Assembly: GCA_947381255.1 (NCBI GenBank)
Contig: CANCUC010000022.1
Location: forward strand, 1 to 9,332
Reading direction: 5' to 3'
DNA length: 9,332 nt
DNA from: Actinomycetota bacterium
GTDB lineage: Bacteria; Actinomycetota; Actinomycetes; Nanopelagicales; Nanopelagicaceae
Position 1 is the first letter of the stretch. Each line of letters opens with the position of its first letter. Positions 6,525-9,332 of this stretch are shown in pieces. Below the pieces are notes generated by a model. That model saw nothing but the letters and a program-made list of their open reading frames with translations, was not told the DNA's origin and did no database searches. Position numbers and translations under genes: made by a program.

Positions 6525-7616
6525 ATGTCACGTTTATCTGGAATGGGTGGACGCCTCTATCGTGGCGAAAAGTCCTTTAACATCATCGGTCAACGCCGTC
6601 GTTTCTATGCGCTCTCTATCATCGTCATCATCATCGCTGGTGTTGCGCTTTCGGTACAAGGCTTAAAGCTCGGTATTGAATTTAAAGGCGGATCAGAGTT
6701 CACCTTTACCGCACCTGGTTCAACTATTGAGCTAGGTCAGAAGGCTGTAACTGATAGCGGACTCACCTCAGAGACGATCGTTCAGAAGATCGGTACTGAC
6801 AAGATACGTATTACAACAAAGTCACTTACAAATGCCGAGAACGATGCCGTTGAAAATGCCATCGTCAAGGATTTCAATATCCCAATTGGTGAAATTAATG
6901 TACTCAGCATCGGACCCTCATGGGGTAAGGACATCACCCATAAGGCAATCCAAGCACTGATCGGATTCTTACTGGTTGTTCTCCTCTACCTTGCTCTCGC
7001 CTTCGAACCGAAGATGGCGCAAGCGGCCATCATTGCTGTGGTGCACGATATTTTCATCACCGTAGGTATTTACGCCTTGGTTGGTTTCGATGTTACTCCC
7101 GCAACGGTCATTGGCTTCTTAACTATTTTGGGTTACTCGCTCTATGACACCGTGGTGGTTTTCGACAAGGTTCGCGAGAACACACGTTCGATTACCAGCA
7201 CCGGCAAATACACCTACTCACAGGCTGCAAATCTCGCGGTCAATCAGACCTTGGTGCGTTCATTCAACACCTCGTTGATCGCACTGCTTCCGGTTGCTTC
7301 GATTCTCTTTGTAGGAGCGATTCTGCTCGGCGCAGGTACCTTGAAGGATCTCTCACTTGCTCTCTTCATCGGTCTAGCAACTGGAACATACTCATCCATC
7401 TTCATCGCGACCCCAATCTTGGCAACTCTTCGCGAACGCGAACCAGCAATGCAGGCACTTGCAAAGCGCGTTGCACAACGTGGTCCGCAGAGTGTTGGTG
7501 AGGCAGTTGTGATCAAGGGTGATGCAGAAGTTTCAAATATCGTTACTTCAACTCACTCAAAAGAGAACCGCGAACGCGGTCCTCGTAACCAGCCTAAGCG
7601 CAAAAGCCGTAGATAA
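6525..7616 (+). CDS. secF: Protein translocase accessory subunit SecF
   Basis: SecF is the partner of SecD in the proton-driven export motor. The 363-residue protein begins with a short cytoplasmic segment containing YRGEKSFNIIGQRRRFY. Membrane helix 1 lies at about 27-46, then the hallmark LKLGIEFKGGSEF (47-59) and a small extracytoplasmic domain ending VLSIGPSWGKDI. Helices 2-6 lie at about 139-160, 165-187, 191-212, 246-269 and 272-300. HDIFITVGIYALVGFDVTP and LGYSLYDTVVVFDKVREN are typical; Asp208 in the latter corresponds to the conserved transmembrane aspartate. The C-terminal cytoplasmic tail from about 301 ends in a very basic run (PKRKSRR), as in many actinobacterial SecFs. The ATG directly follows the secD stop. 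The rel start is 25 bases downstream, and no apt gene intervenes. Confidence 0.97.
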   Translation: MSRLSGMGGRLYRGEKSFNIIGQRRRFYALSIIVIIIAGVALSVQGLKLGIEFKGGSEFTFTAPGSTIELGQKAVTDSGLTSETIVQKIGTDKIRITTKSLTNAENDAVENAIVKDFNIPIGEINVLSIGPSWGKDITHKAIQALIGFLLVVLLYLALAFEPKMAQAAIIAVVHDIFITVGIYALVGFDVTPATVIGFLTILGYSLYDTVVVFDKVRENTRSITSTGKYTYSQAANLAVNQTLVRSFNTSLIALLPVASILFVGAILLGAGTLKDLSLALFIGLATGTYSSIFIATPILATLREREPAMQALAKRVAQRGPQSVGEAVVIKGDAEVSNIVTSTHSKENRERGPRNQPKRKSRR

Positions 7617-7625
7617 CTTGGAGTG

Positions 7626-7632
7626 AGGGGAG
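7626..7632 (+). promoter_or_regulatory. Ribosome binding site of rel
   Basis: AGGGGAG is a strong Shine-Dalgarno match nine bases before the ATG at 7642. An in-frame TAA at 7636-7638 excludes any earlier start, so this site fixes the rel start. Confidence 0.75.
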
Positions 7633-7641
7633 AGATAAGCG

Positions 7642-9332
7642 ATGGATACGCTTTTAGCTCCCCTTGCCCAGACTCTGGTTTCAACCCTTCCCGATTTCAA
7701 GAGCGCTGAATTAGAGCGCGCCTTTTCGACGGCGAATGAAGCTCATGCGGGTCAGACCAGAAAATCGGGAGAGCCATACATCACCCACCCTGTGGCTGTG
7801 GCGCAAATTCTCGCTGAACTTGGCATGGATCAAGCGACCATCACCGCCGCACTACTCCATGACACCGTTGAAGATACGCCTTACTCCCTCGATGCCTTGC
7901 GACACGATTTTGGCGATGAGGTGGCGCAACTTGTTGATGGCGTGACCAAACTCGACAAACTAACCTACGGCCCGACCGCAGAAGCTGAAACGCTTCGCAA
8001 AATGGTCGTCGCTATGTCTAAAGATATCCGCGTCTTAGTTATCAAATTGGCTGACAGATTGCATAACGCGCGCACCTGGCAATTTGTATCTTCTGAAAGC
8101 GCCACGCGTAAAGCTCGTGAGACGCTAGATATTTATGCCCCTCTTGCCCACCGTTTGGGAATGAATGCAATTAAGTGGGAACTCGAAGATCTCTCTTTTG
8201 CGGTTTTGGAACCTAAGAAGTACGAAGAGATCGAACGGCTAGTGAGTGAACGTCAGCCGCTTCGTGAGAAATTCACCTCTGAGGTTACCGACCAAATCCA
8301 AAGAGATCTGGCCGTAGAAGGCATTCATGCGACGATTAAAGGTCGCCAGAAGCATCTTTACAGCGTCTTTCAGAAGATGATTGTGCGAGGTCGTGAGTTC
8401 AGTGAAATCTATGATCTTGTAGGCGTTCGAGTAATTGTTGATGATGTTCGAGATTGCTATGCGGTTCTCGGTGCAATCCACGCCAGGTGGAGTCCTATCC
8501 CAGGTCGTTTCAAGGATTACATTGCTATGCCGAAATTTAATCTCTATCAATCGCTTCACACGACCGTGATCGGTCCAAATGGAAAAGCTGTTGAGATTCA
8601 AATTAGAACCTCAGATATGCACGCCCGTGCTGAATTCGGTATTGCAGCGCACTGGAAGTACAAATCAAAGGGTCCAAAGACTGTCGATAATGATCCGGGT
8701 GTTATCTGGCTCAAACAACTTCATGAGTGGCAACAGGAGAGTGAAGATGTGGGGGAGTTCCTCGACACTCTTCGCTACGACCTGCAGACACCAGAAGTCT
8801 TCGTATTTACTCCAAAAGGTTCAGTGATTGCACTTCCGGCTGGATCGACCCCCGTTGATTTTGCCTTCGCAGTGCATACAGAGGTTGGTTATCGCTGCGT
8901 TGGTGCAAAGGTTAATGGGAAGTTAGTGCCGCTTGAGTCTTCGTTGGCGAACGGTGATGTTGTCGATGTAGTGACGAATAAGAATCCCAATGCAGCACCA
9001 AGTCGCGATTGGATCAATTTCGTAAAGTCACCTAGGGCTAGATCTAAGATCAAGGCTTGGTTCTCAAAGGAACGCCGAGAAGAAGCGATAGAAGCTGGCC
9101 AAGAGTCAATCGCACGCCAGATGCGCAAAGCTGGTTTGCCGCTTCAAAAGATACTCGCGGGCCACGCATTGCTTGAACTCTCGCACGATTTGCACTACCC
9201 AGATATTGAATCACTCTACGCAGCGGTTGGTAATGGACACGTATCTTCGGCATCAATCATTGAGAAATTGAGTGCGGCGATTGGCGAGAGCGAAGAACTA
9301 GCTCATGACCTTCACGAAGAGATATTTGTCGC
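7642..9332 (+). CDS. rel: Bifunctional (p)ppGpp synthetase/hydrolase Rel (RelA/SpoT homologue), 3' truncated
   Basis: Rel makes and degrades the alarmone (p)ppGpp in the stringent response. The frame stays open to the window edge, giving 563 residues without a stop; full actinobacterial Rel proteins are roughly 730-850 residues. The N-terminal HD hydrolase domain (about 25-190) is complete: His49 (YITHP), His73-Asp74 (LLHDTVEDT), and Asp138 with Asn142 (KLADRLHNART). The synthetase domain (about 225-340) has YDLVGVRVIVD, FKDYIAMPKFNLYQSLHTTV (290-309) and the catalytic Glu318 in EIQIRT. The RFKD sequence at 289-292 is the RxKD type found in bifunctional enzymes, unlike the EXDD of monofunctional RelA. 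A TGS domain spans about 384-446 (VFVFTPKGSVIALPAGSTPVDFAFAVH), followed by the start of the helical domain. The zinc-finger/ACT end is outside the window. The 25-base gap after secF suggests co-transcription. Confidence 0.96.
   Translation, partial: MDTLLAPLAQTLVSTLPDFKSAELERAFSTANEAHAGQTRKSGEPYITHPVAVAQILAELGMDQATITAALLHDTVEDTPYSLDALRHDFGDEVAQLVDGVTKLDKLTYGPTAEAETLRKMVVAMSKDIRVLVIKLADRLHNARTWQFVSSESATRKARETLDIYAPLAHRLGMNAIKWELEDLSFAVLEPKKYEEIERLVSERQPLREKFTSEVTDQIQRDLAVEGIHATIKGRQKHLYSVFQKMIVRGREFSEIYDLVGVRVIVDDVRDCYAVLGAIHARWSPIPGRFKDYIAMPKFNLYQSLHTTVIGPNGKAVEIQIRTSDMHARAEFGIAAHWKYKSKGPKTVDNDPGVIWLKQLHEWQQESEDVGEFLDTLRYDLQTPEVFVFTPKGSVIALPAGSTPVDFAFAVHTEVGYRCVGAKVNGKLVPLESSLANGDVVDVVTNKNPNAAPSRDWINFVKSPRARSKIKAWFSKERREEAIEAGQESIARQMRKAGLPLQKILAGHALLELSHDLHYPDIESLYAAVGNGHVSSASIIEKLSAAIGESEELAHDLHEEIFV

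Noticed and set aside
7567..7580. Perfect dyad ACCGCG-AA-CGCGGT near the end of secF
   Set aside because: It lies inside codons for the Arg-rich SecF tail, where repeated CGC/CGA/CGG codons create such symmetry. It has a two-base loop and no T-run, so it is not a terminator.
8239..8601. Minus-strand open frame of 120 codons inside rel
   Set aside because: The + strand here encodes the conserved Rel synthetase domain without interruption. The reverse frame resembles no known protein and is most likely a by-product of codon use.

Overview
The window reads as a chromosomal core-gene block from a member of the Actinomycetota (high-GC Gram-positive lineage), but one with roughly even base composition and very tight gene packing. 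The gene order (pdxS, pdxT, yebC, ruvC, ruvA, ruvB, secD, secF, rel, all on the + strand) is the classic actinobacterial arrangement. PdxS (ending HRLAERGW), RuvB and SecD all look actinobacterial. Moderate GC, short intergenic gaps and loss of genes usually found inside this block suggest a small-genome aquatic lineage of the Nanopelagicales (acI / 'Ca. Planktophila') type. That placement is an inference from style and was not tested by a search.

Layout: 1-337 is the 3' end of a DUF3048 (YerB-like) gene cut by the window edge. 338-422 is the largest non-coding gap and holds two short perfect inverted repeats plus the pdxS ribosome binding site. 423-1937 encodes the two subunits of PLP synthase (PdxS and PdxT). 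1982-2737 is yebC. 2748-4902 is the complete Holliday-junction set ruvC-ruvA-ruvB with overlapping or touching ends. 4914-7616 is secD-secF, the membrane motor that helps SecYEG translocation. 7642-9332 is a long open frame encoding a bifunctional RelA/SpoT (Rel) enzyme that runs off the right edge without a stop.

No gap between pdxS and rel exceeds 44 bases and no convincing terminator was seen there, so the set could be one transcript or a few overlapping ones. The proteins cover vitamin B6 synthesis, a translation-associated factor, recombination repair, protein export and (p)ppGpp control. Their linkage is conserved synteny more than a shared pathway. No RNA genes, mobile elements, CRISPR arrays or phage genes were seen. 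I did not find a new biological system. The points worth a second look are the absence of yajC and apt from their usual places, the Ser/Thr/Pro-rich insert and lone cysteine pair in SecD, the paired dyads ahead of pdxS, and several gene starts without a Shine-Dalgarno sequence.
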